64,000 nt of DNA, taken from Penium margaritaceum (taxonomy: Eukaryota > Streptophyta > Zygnematophyceae > Desmidiales > Peniaceae). A model generated the notes under the pieces. The model worked only from the letters and a program-made list of their open reading frames with translations. It had not been told where the DNA came from and did no database searches. A program made the translations under genes and the position numbers. Each line of letters opens with the position of its first letter. The first letter of the stretch is position 1. Location: positions 31,584 through 95,583 of the forward strand of contig SZWC01001605.1 in the NCBI GenBank assembly GCA_023375785.1, read 5' to 3'. This document shows positions 46,147 to 56,385 of this stretch, piece by piece.

Positions 46147-46369
46147 TATGCACGCTTTGCGTGCAACACCTGCCTCTTGTTTTTTTGTGTGCCCTCAACC
46201 TCCAACCTTTTTTTTCTCTTCTAGTTCTCCCCTCTGCTCGCCTTAAGCCCTCGCCTTTTTTTTGTTTCTTTTTCTCTCCTTTTTTTTCACTCGCTTTAAG
46301 GCATACCCCTTTTCATATATTTTTGTCACTCGCCCCCCCCCCTTTTTACGATTGCCCCTAAGGTGGGCT

Positions 46370-46660
46370 ATGGGAGAAAATAAGGGGGGAGGGGGGGGAG
46401 GTGTCCGGCTTGTCCGGCCCTCCTCCCGCGGACGCTCGCTCGCTCGCTCGCTCGCTGAGCGAGCGAGTGAGCGAGTGGGTGTGGGGGGAGGAGGGAGCGA
46501 GGGGGGGGAGGTCCCGTCCGCCCCTCTGACCCGGCCTCTCCGTCGGTCGGCCGACGGGGCTGAGGGGGCCCACGGGGCCAACAGGCCCCCTCCGAAGGGC
46601 CCCTCGGAGGGGCTCGGCGTGGCCCTCCGAGGGCCCCATTGAGAAGGAAAAAGGGGGGGG
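46370..46660. repeat. G/C-rich hairpin-prone leader block of Cop7
   Basis: It includes a CGCT/AGCG inverted array (about 46,433-46,474) and several GGGGCC and GGCCCC inverted pairs (46,545-46,640), with long G runs. No real gene crosses it. The long readings are Arg/Pro/Gly-rich by composition. Confidence 0.7.
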
Positions 46661-46689
46661 GAGGGGGGTGGTGCGAACGGGGCCGACAG

Positions 46690-47025
46690 GCCCCTTCAGA
46701 GGCCCTCCTCGCAGCGGCAGCAGCAGCTACAGCGGCAGGTGCAGCTGCTGCGGTTGCTGCTGCTCCTGCTGCTGCTTCTGCTGCTGCTGCTGCTGCTCTG
46801 CGCAGCAGCTGCTGCTGCTGCTTGCTGCTGCCGCCGCGGCTGCTGCTGCATGCTACTTCTGCTGCCGCCGCTGCTGCAGTAGCTGCTGCTACTATATGCT
46901 GCTGCTGCTGCTGCTTGCTGCTGCCGCCGCGGCTGCTGCTGCTGCACGCTGTTGCTGCTGCCGTCGCTCCTGCACGTTGCTGCTGCTGCCACTGCTGCTG
47001 CAGTAGCTGCTGCTGCTTCTGCTGC
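46690..47025. repeat. CTG/CAG trinucleotide tract in the Cop7 leader
   Basis: Imperfect CTG repeats (CAG on the coding strand) cover most of the stretch between the primer site and the GC-rich block. Variant triplets are mostly TTG and CTA. Frames across it give poly-Gln, poly-Ala, poly-Ser or poly-Leu and are not taken as genes. Confidence 0.88.
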
Positions 47026-47041
47026 TCACACGCCCCCCTGT

Positions 47042-47053
47042 GCTCTGATACCA
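47042..47053 (-). other. Cop7 tRNA-iMet primer binding site
   Basis: GCTCTGATACCA, a perfect match to the initiator-Met tRNA 3' end as seen on the plus strand of a minus-oriented element. It directly adjoins the 5' LTR. Confidence 0.93.
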
Positions 47054-47094
47054 AATTGGAAATAATTTTTAGGGCATGCTGGACCATGCAATAA
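47054..47094 (-). repeat. Cop7 5' LTR, inner 41 bp (completed by 56,393-57,020)
   Basis: Matches the first 41 bp of the 3' LTR at 40,921. AATAA at 47,090-47,094 recurs at 56,388-56,392 as the probable target duplication of Cop8, after which the LTR continues. Confidence 0.92.
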
Positions 47095-47095
47095 A

Positions 47096-47930
47096 TGGAA
47101 ATGCCTAGGCAGCAGGTTGGGGCAGCAGCGTTGTTGATGCAGCGTGCGGGCTTCCACGCTCGTTGCTTAAGTCAGCTGCCCCCTCAGTCTGCTGCTCTAG
47201 AGTCTAAGTCTGGAAGCTCTGGGTTTGTTACTCAGAAATGCACGCGCCAGTGTTAGCGCCAGAAAGCAGCTGAAAACTGTAAGTGACTGATTAGGAATCA
47301 AGAATGAACAACAATGGGAGACCCCTCCAAGTTCTAGGCCCCCCCCAGCTCTGTAGAGCTTGTTACTCAGCTAACCAGCCAATCAGGAAATAGACCTATT
47401 TTCTGGCAGGCAGGGTTTTCTTGGTGAGCCCTACCAGGCAGCCGACAGCCCAAAACCCGGGCGTCGTCCGTTTTGCCTGAAAACTGGACCATACCATAAT
47501 ACCGACGCTGCGAACGCAGTCGTGCGGTCAGAAACAGCTAGAAAAATAGTAGCGAGGAGTTATGGCTGCCCGAACCCAGGCAGTGCCTACGATGGTCTAT
47601 GATGCCGAATCGGGCCATGCAACATGCAACAAACATCCTAGGCAGAGCATGACGATGCAGACGCGATGGGACGCGCTGGACGCATGCAAGCAGCAACTGC
47701 GGTGTCAATGACCGCCGGCAGCACGACCGCCGAGGAGACCTGCCGATGGAGCTGAGCGCGTCGCCGGAGAGAGGAGGCTCCAGCGAACTGCGAGAAGACC
47801 TCAGCGTGCGTCGGCTCCACCGGACGACACTCCATCAGCGTCGAGTCTCGCCGTCAGTCATCTGCACGCCGATGTACACAAGCCGGGAGGAAACAACAGA
47901 GCACAATGAGAGCCGCGCAAAAACCCAACA
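47096..47930 (-). repeat. Cop8 3' LTR
   Basis: It runs from TGGAAATGCCTAGGCAGC to AAAAACCCAACA. It is 835 bp, against 823 bp for the 5' copy, which lacks 12 bp near 56,200. Most differences are C/T or G/A. A minus-strand polypurine tract CATGGAGGAG (47,931-47,940) adjoins it. Confidence 0.94.
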
Positions 47931-47940
47931 CTCCTCCATG
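47931..47940 (-). other. Cop8 polypurine tract
   Basis: CATGGAGGAG on the minus strand directly before the TGTTGG start of the 3' LTR. Confidence 0.75.
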
Positions 47941-48037
47941 ACTCACAGGCGTAGTGCACATGGGCGGACAGGGACACGGTCAACATCCACACTCCCCCAG
48001 GGCAAGCAGAGACCCAGGCGGAGACAAAGAGGGCAAC

Positions 48038-49129
48038 TCACGGACGCATGCCGACTGAACTCACAGCCTTCTTGAACGAGTCCCGCTTCAGTGCCTTGGT
48101 CAGGAAGTCAGCCAGCTGTCGTGCTGTCTCAACCCATACGATGTTGATGCTGCCGTCATGCAACAACGAACGCACATAGTGATACTCAACATTGATGTGC
48201 TTTGTGCGTGTGTGATACACACCGTCATTGTCGGCAATGGCCATGGTACTCTCATTGTCACAATGCAAGGTGATGGATGCGACAGACTGACGCAACTCGG
48301 ACAGCAGACGACGCAACCACACACTCTCACACGCGCCTGAGCCAAGGGCCACGTACTCAGCCTCAGCAGTGCTGCGTGCGATGCACCCCTGCTTGCCACT
48401 ACGCCAGGACACAGCTGTGCCACCGACTTGGAAAATCCAGCCCGTACGACTCTTACCGTCTGGACTGCCTGCACAGTCACTGTCTGTGTAGCCCACTGCG
48501 ACGACGGACGGCTGACGGCGGAACATGAGACCTCGCTGAGGAGTCGAGACGACATAGCGCAGCACTCGGATCGCGGCCTCGAAGTGGAGGTGACGCGGCT
48601 CCTGAGAGAACTGGGCCAGGAGGTTGACGGCGAACGCGATGTCCGGGCGTGTCGTCGTAGCCAGGAACATCAGTGACCCGATGACCCGCAGATACGTGGT
48701 CACATCAACTGGCTCCGCCACAATAGCTGGGTCATGACTCTTCAGCTTCACCTGGCCGTCGGGTGACATGGGTGAAGATGCGCTAGGCACAAGGGGCAAA
48801 TCCTCGGCAAAGCGAGTGGACAGGGTCTGCACATAGGCAGCCTGGTGGACGTGTAGGATGCCCTGGGAGCGATAATGCTCAAGCTCCATGCCCTGGAAGA
48901 CTCGGGCAGACCCGAGGTCCTTCATCTGGTAGGCGGCGTGCAGCAAGTCCTTGACGCGCTGGATGGCGGCTGCGTCTGGCGACGCAATGAGGAGATCATC
49001 GACATAGACCAAAACCGCGGCGAAGGTCTGACCTCCCGGGCTGATAAACAGTGCGGGGTCAGTGGTGCTGCGCTGGAGGCCACCACGGAGAAGCGTGCTG
49101 CTGATCTCCTGGTTCCAGCACCGTGGTGA
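48038..49129 (-). pseudogene. Cop8 pol: RT C-terminus and RNase H
   Basis: Open from just after the TAG at 49,130 to TGA at 48,038-48,040. It begins SPRCWNQEISSTLLRGG and contains the catalytic AAVLVYVDDLLIASPD, TRPDIAFAVNLLAQFS and the RNase H acidic residues in GYTDSDCAGSPDGKSRTG, STAEAEYVALGSG and LHCDNESTMAIAD. The C-terminal signature RQLADFLTKALKRDSFK is complete. This part is undamaged, which fits the youth of the copy. RNase H removes template RNA after first-strand synthesis. Confidence 0.93.
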
Positions 49130-50938
49130 CTACTTCAGGCCATAGAGGGCCTTCCGCAGCCGCCAGACTCTCCCAGTGCCGTCGTCGAAGCCTGGGGGCT
49201 GCGTCATGTAGAGCTCCTCACCCTCCAGTGAGCCATGGAGGAATGCGTTACTCACGTCCATCTGATGCAGCTCCCACCCGTGCTGGGCAACCAGGCTGAA
49301 GAGCGCCCGGCTAGTGGAGAACTGACCGACAGGGGCGAAGATCTGGTCGTAATCGACTCCAGGGACCTGCGCGAACCCCTTTGCTGTAAGGCGGGCCTTG
49401 TACTTGTCCAAGGACCCGTCAGGCTTCCACTTGCGCCGAAAGACCCACTTGGCACCGATGGCCTTCCGACCTGGAGGAAGGTCGACGAGGTCAAACATGT
49501 GGTGTTGTCGGATAGCAGCGAGCTCCTCAGCACAGGCAGCATCCCAATGTGCAGCCTCAGGAGAGGCTCGAGCCTCGCATAGGGTGGAAGGGTCCTCTGG
49601 GCGCGCTGTGGACCGGACTGAGAGGGCGTGTGTATTACGAGCCCCAGGTGGGATGCGGGCGAGTGCTGCCACAACAGCATGCCGATGCTCGTGATGAAGC
49701 ATGGCGTACCCCAATGCAGAACCTAGGTGAAGGTCTGCAATGATGGCGGAAGTGGCCAGGCCGATAGCCTTTGTGCCAGGGTCCCCACTCACGACCGTGG
49801 GAGTTGAGGAGACACGTGGAGCCACAGGGGGTCGAGGTGCTACGGGACGCGGAGCGACGGTCTGGCCTCTCACTGTCGGCCAAGGTCGGAGGCTGCCGCC
49901 TGGGCCACGTGTGTAGCGCGGTCGGGCGGGAGATGATCCTGAGTCCAACAGATCAACGGAGGCGGACGGGGCAACTGGTCCGGAGGAGCCAGTAGAAGTG
50001 GCAGGCGCTGCTGGTCCGGGGAAGTCAGTCAGCCCAGAGGGGCCAGTGGACGCGAGAGGCGCTGCTGGCCCGGAGGGGCCAGCGGACGTGACAGGAGCTG
50101 TCGCCCCGGAGGGGCGAGGGGACGCGACTGAGGCTTCTGGTTCGGAGGGGCCAGCGGACGCGACAGGAGCTACAGGCCCAGAAGGGCCAGTAAATGCGAC
50201 AGGCGCTGCTGGCCCGGAGGGGCCAGCGGACGTGACAGGGGCTGCAGGCTCGGAAGGGCCAGCTGACTCGACAGGTGCTGCTGGCCCGAAGGGGCCAGCG
50301 GACGTGACAGGGGCTGCCGGCTCGGAAGGGCCAGCTGACATGACAGGTGCTGCTGGCCCGGAGGGGACAGCGGATGCGGCAGGTGCTACTGGCCCAAAAG
50401 GGCTAGTGGACGCGACTGGGACCGTTGGCCCGGGGGGGCCAGTGGACGCGACAGGGGCTACCGGCTCAAAGGGACGGAGTGATGTGTCACCCGGAAGCGA
50501 CAGGACGGAGGACGGACTCACCACTCCCCCACGCGACGGGAGGGATACGGACGAGCCGGAGCGGATGAGGTCGCGGGGAAACAGGTCCTCAAAGAAGAGG
50601 GCATCGCGGGACTCGACGATGCAATGTCGGGATGGGTCCCAGAAGCACCGGGCCTTGGACTGACGAGAGACCCCGAGGAAGGTGCAGGGGCGTCCGCGGG
50701 GGGCGAGCTTGCCGCCCTGCTGCGGGGCGGGCAGCCACACAACGGCGATGCAGCCCCAGACGCGAGCGGGGCGGAGGTCAGCGCACCGACCGCACCAGTG
50801 CTGGTAGGGTGTGGACTGGCGGGGAAGGGGACCGTGGGGAACCCGGTTCCAGACCCAGGTCATGTAGGCCATGGCTTCATAATAGAAGCCGTCGGATAGA
50901 CCGGACTCGACTCGCATGGTGCGAACGGCGTCGGCCAT
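49130..50938 (-). pseudogene. Cop8 pol: integrase C-terminus, repeat linker and RT N-terminus
   Basis: A 602-codon open frame. It starts with the integrase C-terminal region (WVWNRVPHGPLPRQSTPYQH, WLPAPQQGGKLAPRGRP, FWDPSRHCIVESRDALFFED), passes through a Pro/Ala/Ser linker made of 12-residue repeats, and ends in RT (KWVFRRKWKPDGSLDKYKAR, PGVDYDQIFAPVGQFSTSRA, WELHQMDVSNAFLHGSLEGE, VWRLRKALYGLK). The stop at 49,130-49,132 is TAG, in the exact place of the nearly invariant Gln of the LYGLKQ motif. It is therefore a CAG-to-TAG change or a codon read as Gln. Confidence 0.93.
50026..50472. repeat. 36-bp minisatellite in the Cop8 integrase-RT linker
   Basis: About twelve tandem units of 36 bp (type GACGCGACAGGAGCTACAGG then CCCAGAAGGGCCAGTA on the plus strand) keep the pol frame. 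Each encodes 12 residues of the type PSGPAAPVTSAG. Units differ by a few substitutions. The array forms a flexible Pro/Ala/Ser hinge between integrase and RT. Confidence 0.92.
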
Positions 50939-51163
50939 GGTACGGTTCTACCGTTCGGAGACGCCGTTCTGGGCGGGAGTGTAGGGCGCAGACGTCTCAT
51001 GGTGGATCCCGCGGGAGGCGAGAAAGGTCGTGGCCTCACCCAGGTACTCGCCACCGCGATCGGAGCGAATGCGGGGAAGGGGACGGCCACACTCGCGCTC
51101 CGTGAGGACAAGCCAGTCCTGAATGGTTCGGGCGACATCGCTCTTCTGCCGAAGGCAGAAGAC
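50939..51163 (-). pseudogene. Cop8 integrase core, interrupted part
   Basis: Between the two open frames the reading is VFCLRQKSDVARTIQDWLVL, IRSDRGGEYLGEATTFLASR (second catalytic Asp intact) and PAQNGVSER (third catalytic Glu intact). It is flanked by TGA at 51,164-51,166 (Trp expected after RYR) and TAG at 50,948-50,950. Apart from these two stops the integrase core is complete and in one frame with both neighbours. Confidence 0.88.
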
Positions 51164-51994
51164 TCAGCGGTAGCGAGAGTAGTCGTCCGTAAGAGTGAGG
51201 ACATAGCGGCCACGCTCACCAACAGACTCAGTGGGGAGAGGGCCCATGACGTCCGAGTGGACAAGGTCAAGAGGGGCGGACGCGCGGGAGGAAGACAGGG
51301 GGTATGTGGACCGGTGCATCTTCCCCTGAGCGCAGTCAATGCACTCAATGGGGCACGGGAGAGGGAAAGTCTCCGGGTCGAGGCCCGTGGCCGGCTGGGT
51401 GCGAAGCATGCTCTCTACGGCGGTCGAGTGGACGTGGCAAAGGCGGCGGTGCAAGAAGCGGGTGTGCTGAGGAGACAGCGTGCTGGTGACAAACACATGA
51501 CCTGTGGCTACCGACGGGGAGGAGACGGGAGGGGAAGAGGAGAGTCGGGGAATGTGCCACAAGTTGCCACGAGCGGTGGCGTGCAGGATGACAAGACCAG
51601 ACGGACGCAACGACACAGTGCCGACACCATGCGAGTGCACAACGTCCATGCTCATGCGGTCAAGGGCAGTCACGGACAGGAGGCTGAGCTCGAGACCAGG
51701 GACGAAGAGAACATCGGTCAGAAAGACGTCACCGGCTGGACCACGGAAACGAACGACGCCAACACCACGGACAGGCAACACCTGTCCGAAACCTGTCCGG
51801 ACACCGGAGACATCGCTGACAGGACCGAGCATACTGAAGGCCTCGCGAGAGGCCGTCATGTGATGCGTGGCCCCGGAGTCGATGATCCAGGTCTCAGCAG
51901 GGTCCTGGACAGGGGTCGCCAGATCACTCACTGTCACATGGCAGCAAGCGAGGGACGCGGACGCGGTAGAAGGGGGCGCAAAACGAGACGCCAA
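51164..51994 (-). pseudogene. Cop8 pol: protease, GAG-pre-integrase and integrase start
   Basis: It contains TWIIDSGATHHMTASREAF (intact aspartic protease site), LSLLSVTALDRMS, the pre-integrase HHCC region (FLHRRLCHVHSTAV and CIDCAQGKMHRS) and HSDVMGPLPTESVGERGRYV with the first catalytic Asp. It lies in the -1 frame relative to gag and overlaps the gag end by about 60 bases. The pol frame has stops just upstream of 51,994, so the frame change must fall within the overlap. I see no canonical slippery heptamer in the proper phase, so a one-base indel near a T or C run is the simpler explanation. Confidence 0.9.
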
Positions 51995-53333
51995 TCATCA
52001 AGCCATGCGATGTCGTCAAGAAGTGGGGTGGAGGAGACAACGGGAGACGACGAGACAGACGAAGACACAGGACACGACCGGAGCTCAGTCTCAGTCATGC
52101 AGGGAGGATCCGGGGGGCAGGAGGTGATGCAACTCGCACTTCCCTGGGGAGGAGGGCGAGGTAGGCCAAGCTGGAGCGCGATGAACTGCTCCAGCTGACG
52201 CTCACGGGAGGACGGCCCAGGAGTGTGGACGGAGTGAGGAGTGACGGCGCCGGAGCCCGGGTAGTAGGAGGGCAGAGCCGACGAAGGAAGCGGAGGCGCC
52301 GACGGCTGAGGGTAGTACTGCTGCGGCGCAGCTGTCGGCGGGACAGGCGGAGCTGTCAAAGTGGCAGAGCTGCTGGACGAAGTCGGAGTGTCCGAGCCAG
52401 CAGCAGCGACGGCGGCAGAGGCGAGGCGGCGCTCCCGCTGACGGCGCATAGTGGCGATGACGCGCGCCTCGTCCGTCGGGAGAGGGCACGTGTACCACCC
52501 GTGCCCGGGCTGACCATAGTTGTGGCAGACCGAGCCACCACCGATGGACCCGGTCGACGACTGCTGCTGCTGTTGCTGTGGCGGACCCTTGCCTTTCTTG
52601 TTACGGTTCTTCTTCTTCTTCCCCGAAGACGACGAGGTAGCTGTGGCAGGGGAGGCGACAGCCACGGAGGCAACGGCAGGGGAGGCGTCGGTAGGGGATG
52701 CAAGTGCCTCCGTGCGAAGGAGCTGGGACTCCTGGTGAGCTTCCTCAATGCGGAGGAAGAGCTCGTATGCCCAGGGCATGAGAGTGCCCTGGGCCGCCAT
52801 GGTGGAGATGATGTCCTGGGGATAGTGGACGAAGACGTCCGCGTACGCACTGGTGGCGCCGCGCTTGATGGTGAGGAGCGCGGACAGAGGGGACGGAGCA
52901 GACTTGCCGAGACGACGAAGGATGTCCTCCGCCCACTGCCAGTAGGCAGTGACCGTCTCGGTCTCCCCCATGTGCAGGGAGTTGAACTCCCGGAGCAGAC
53001 GGCTGATCTCAACGTCGCTGGACAGGCGATGGGGCCTGGTGAGGACGTGCCATGCGGCTGCAGGGTCTGGGATGTCGCCAGCGGTGAAGTCGCCGAGGAA
53101 GGGCTCCAGGGCAAGGCGGGAAGCGGGGGGGGCGACTGGGACAAGGGCGCGGACGGCGCGACCAGCGTTATACAGCTGATCGGCCTGGGTGGAGTCGTAA
53201 GGCAGGGTGTAGTAGGCCCACAGACCTTCACCCTGCGCCCAGATCCGGAAGCTGAGCTCCCAACTCCAGAACTGCTCGCCACTCTGAAGCGGCGGTCGAG
53301 GTGTCTCAAAGTCCTTCTGCCTGCGGCCGGCAC

Positions 53334-53762
53334 CCAGAGTGGGGCCAAGGACGGAGGTCACTGTCTGCCGTTGGCGCTGAGTCTGCTGCTGTGCCAGGTA
53401 GTACGTGGCAGCGGACACAGCGGGGCTAGCATGCCCTGGAGGGATGAACGACAGCGGCGCACTGGTGGCGCTATGGGAGGCGACCGGCTGTAGCGCTGCA
53501 AGCTGCTGCGTCAAGGCGGCAAGCTGTTGCTGAAGAGNNNNNNNNNNNNNNNNNNNNNCCAGAGTGGGGCCAAGGACGGAGGTCACTGTCTGCCGTTGGC
53601 GCTGAGTCTGCTGCTGTGCCAGGTAGTACGTGGCAGCGGACACAGCGGGGCTAGCATGCCCTGGAGGGATGAACGACAGCGGCGCACTGGTGGCGCTATG
53701 GGAGGCGACCGGCTGTAGCGCTGCAAGCTGCTGCGTCAAGGCGGCAAGCTGTTGCTGAAGAG
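53334..53762. repeat. 204-bp exact duplication around a 21-N gap in Cop8 gag
   Basis: 53,334-53,537 and 53,559-53,762 read the same. The N-run is 53,538-53,558. The reading frame happens to stay open, giving a duplicated protein segment. Since this copy would otherwise have a normal single segment, unmerged contig ends are the likely cause. Confidence 0.85.
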
Positions 53763-53821
53763 CAGCGAGAGGGTCAGGGTGGCTGCCAGCGTTACCAGTG
53801 GGCTGCTGCTGCTGCTGCAAG

Positions 53822-54265
53822 GGCGGCGGCTACTGCTGCTGCTGCAACGGCGGTATCTATTGCTACTGCTGCTGCTGCTGTTGCAGGGGCGGCGGCTGCT
53901 GCTGCTGCAGGGGCGGCGGCTGCTGCTGCTGCAGGGGCGGCGGCTGCTGCTGCTGCAGCGGCAGTGGATGCTGTTGCTACTGCTACAGCGGCAGTGGCTG
54001 CTACTGCTGCTGCTGCAAGGGCGGCGGCTGCTACTGCTGTAGTGGCGGTGGCTGCTGCTGTTGGTGCTACAGCGGCGGTGGCTGCTGTTGCTGCTGCCGC
54101 GGGGGCGGCGGCTGCTGCTGTTGTAGGGGCGGCGGCTGCTGTTCCTACTGCGGCGGCGGCGGCTGCTGTTGCTGTAGCGGCGGTGGCTGCTGCTACTGCA
54201 GCGACGGCGGCTGCTGCTGCTGAAGCGGCGGCGGGTGCTGCTGCAGTTGTTGCACCAATCGCTGC
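53822..54265. repeat. 24-bp Gln/Pro-coding repeat at the gag N-terminus
   Basis: On the minus strand the unit is four CAG codons, CCG CCG CCC, and CTG (Q-Q-Q-Q-P-P-P-L), repeated about 17 times with variation. In-frame TAG occupies ten Gln sites (plus-strand first bases 53,830, 53,857, 53,863, 53,977, 53,983, 54,001, 54,031, 54,067, 54,145 and 54,193). CAA is found at about nine. No TAA or TGA occurs. Confidence 0.92.
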
Positions 54266-54439
54266 AAGAAGGGAGGGGTAGGGGTCCCCCCACCAGAGGA
54301 GGACCCCTCATCAGGACTGTCTTCCATGACTAAGTGTCCCTTGTTCTCTCTCTATTTTTTTTTGTTGATGATGTCAGCAGTGACGTCAGCAGTGACGTCA
54401 GAAGAGGGATGCTGACATCAGCAGCGGCGGACGTTGGGG

Positions 54440-55260
54440 CCGCTGCTGCTGATGCTGCTCCAGCCGCTGCTACTGCTGCTGTTGCTGCTGCTGTTGCTGC
54501 TGCCACTGCTGCTGTTGCTGTTGCTGCTGCTGCTGCTACTGCTTGCTTGCTGCTGCTGCTGCTGCTGCTGCTACAGTTGCAGCCGCAGCTGCTGTTGCTG
54601 CGAGCTGCTGCGGATGCCGCGGCTGCTGCAGCTCGCCGCTGCGGCTACGCGCTGCTGCTGACGTGCGCTACTGCTGCCGCGCGCTGCTGCAGCTGCTGCG
54701 TGCTGCAGCAGCTGCTCGCTGCTGCGGCGGGCTGCTGCAACGAGCTGCGGGGGTGGAGGATTTTTTCTGTTGCCCCTTTTTTTTGTTTTTTTTGTTTTTT
54801 CTCTTTTTTTTCTTTGTCAGCGGGCAGCAGCCCGCTATCTGCTGCGAGCAGCGGGCTGCTGCTCGCCTGGCAGCAGCGAGCTGCTGCTCGCTGGCAGCAG
54901 CGGGCTGCTGCTCGCTGCGAGCAGCGAGCAGCAGCAGCCGCGGCCGGTAGCTGACAGCTGCTGCTCGCTGCTGCTGCTGCTGTCGCTGGCTGCTCTTGCG
55001 GCTCGCTATAGCAGCTGCTGCAGCTCGCTGCTGCTGCTGCACGCTGCTATAGCTGCTGCGTGCTGCGGCTACTGCCTATTGCCGCTGCGGGCTGCTGCTG
55101 CGAGCTGCTGCTGCGCGCAGCTGCTGCTGCTGCACGCTGCTGCTGCTGCTGCGCGCTGCTGCTGCCACTGCCGCAAGCTGCTGCTACCGCTGCCGCGAGC
55201 TGCTGCCGCTGCATGCTGCTGTGAGCTGCTGCTGCTGCCTGCTGCTGCTGGCGGTGCCAG
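54440..55260. repeat. CTG/CAG trinucleotide leader of Cop8
   Basis: About 800 bp dominated by imperfect CTG (CAG on the element strand), interrupted by a T-rich block at about 54,762-54,815. Frequent variants are TTG and CTA. It lies between the primer site and the gag ATG. The long readings it gives on both strands are compositional. Confidence 0.88.
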
Positions 55261-55355
55261 TCACTGCACCTGGGTGATGTCGCCGCTTGCGTCGTCGCCC
55301 GTAGACGTCAGACGTCGCCTGCCGCTCACCTCCTCGCGTCACCCGTGGGGGTCAG

Positions 55356-55480
55356 TGCTGCCGAAAAAATTTCGGCAGCATTTCCCCTGGCCCAGTGGCC
55401 GTGGGAAAAAATCTGACGCCGCCACCAGGCGGTTCAATGCTGCCGGAAAAAATCTGGCGGCATTTCCCCTGCACTGGCGC
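55356..55480. repeat. Hairpin and duplicated motif close to the Cop8 primer site
   Basis: TGCTGCCGAAA (55,356-55,366) and its exact complement (55,370-55,380) form an 11-bp stem with an AAA loop. A second, imperfect version of the same block (ATGCTGCCGGAAAAAATCTG and onward) lies at about 55,437-55,470, and both are followed by CATTTCCCCTG. This is the leader just downstream of the primer site, where retroelements often place dimerisation or packaging structures. That role is an inference. Confidence 0.75.
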
Positions 55481-55547
55481 GTATGAGGGTCCGCCGGCGT
55501 TGTCTGGCACCTGTTCGTCAGTCTTCTGCTGCTGCTGCTACGCTCTG

Positions 55548-55559
55548 GCTCTGATACCA
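55548..55559 (-). other. Cop8 tRNA-iMet primer binding site
   Basis: GCTCTGATACCA, a perfect match to the initiator-Met tRNA 3' end, three bases from the 5' LTR edge at 55,563. Confidence 0.93.
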
Positions 55560-55562
55560 AAA

Positions 55563-56385
55563 TGGAAATGCCTTGGCAGCAGGTTGGGGCAGCAGCGTTG
55601 TTGATGCAGCGTGCGAGCTTCCACGCTCGTTGCTTAAGTTAGCTGCCCCCTCAGTCTGCTGCTCTAGAGTCTAAGTCTGGAAGCTCTGGGTTTGTTACTC
55701 GGAAATGCGCGCGCCAGTGTTAGCGCCAGAAAGCAGCTGAAAACTGTAAGTGACTGATTAGGAATCAAGAATGAACAACAATGGGAGACCCCTCCAAGTT
55801 CTAGCCCCCCCCCCCAGCTCTGTAGAGCTTGTTACTCAGCAACCAGCCAATCAGGAAATAGACCTATTTTCTGGCAGGCAGGGTTTTCTCGGTGAGCCCT
55901 ACCAGGCAGCCGACAGCCCAAAACCCGGGCGTCATCCGTTTTGCCTGAAAACTGGACCATACTATAATACCGACGCTGCAAACGCAGTCGTGCGGTCAGA
56001 AACAGCTAGAAAAATAGTAGCGAGGAGTTATGGCTGCCCGAACCCAGGCAGCGCCTACGATGGTCCATGATGCCGAACCGGGCCAGGCAACATGCAACAA
56101 ACATCCTAGGCAGAGCATGACGATGCAGACGCGATGGGACGCGCTGGACGCATGCAAGCAGCAACTGCGGTGTCAATGACCGCCGGCAGCACGACCGCCG
56201 ATGGAGCTGAGCGCGTCGCCGGAGAGAGGAGGCTCCAGCGAACTGCGAGAAGACCTCAGCGTGCGTCGGCTCCACCGGACGACACTCCATCAGCGTCGAG
56301 TCTTGCCGTCAGTCATCTGCACGCCGATGTACACAAGCCGGGAGGACACAACAGAGCAGAATGAGAGATGCGCAAAAAACCAACA
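55563..56385 (-). repeat. Cop8 5' LTR
   Basis: 823 bp, collinear with 47,096-47,930. The right end CAACA at 56,385 is followed by GG and the AATAA target duplication. Confidence 0.94.

Larger units (their letters stand above)
51934..54327 (-). pseudogene. Cop8 gag with N-terminal Gln/Pro repeat
   Basis: The ATG at 54,325-54,327 (MEDSPDEGSSSGGG) is in frame with the whole gag and ends at TGA 51,934-51,936. Residues about 20-170 are a QQQQPPPL-type repeat interrupted by ten TAGs and no other stop. Next comes a short heptad-like coil (LAALQQQLAALTQQLAAL), shown twice because of the assembly duplication at 53,334-53,762. A UBN2-like helical core follows (WHVLTRPHRLSSDVEISRLL and KSAPSPLSALLTIKRG). 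The knuckle reads CHNYGQPGHGWYTC, with the second Cys replaced by Tyr. A Pro-rich tail ends the protein. Gag would build the particle. An alternative shorter start near 53,820 lacks an ATG. Confidence 0.88.

Noticed and set aside
50026-50472. A CRISPR-like array of regular repeats
   Set aside because: The units are contiguous 36-bp tandem copies in frame within pol with no unique spacers. It is a coding minisatellite.
51934-51997. Programmed -1 frameshifting between Cop8 gag and pol
   Set aside because: I searched the overlap for an X XXY YYZ heptamer in the gag phase and found none. A single-base indel is simpler.
53752-55490. Long Leu-, Ala-, Ser- or Cys-rich plus-strand readings across CTG repeats (also 46,639-47,094 and 7,694-8,117)
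   Set aside because: Their content follows from the trinucleotide repeat in each frame. None starts in a gene-like context and all lie in retrotransposon leaders or antisense to gag.
40376-55559. tRNA genes suggested by GCTCTGATACCA matches
   Set aside because: Only the 12 bases of the tRNA 3' end are present, each next to an LTR. They are primer binding sites, not tRNA genes.
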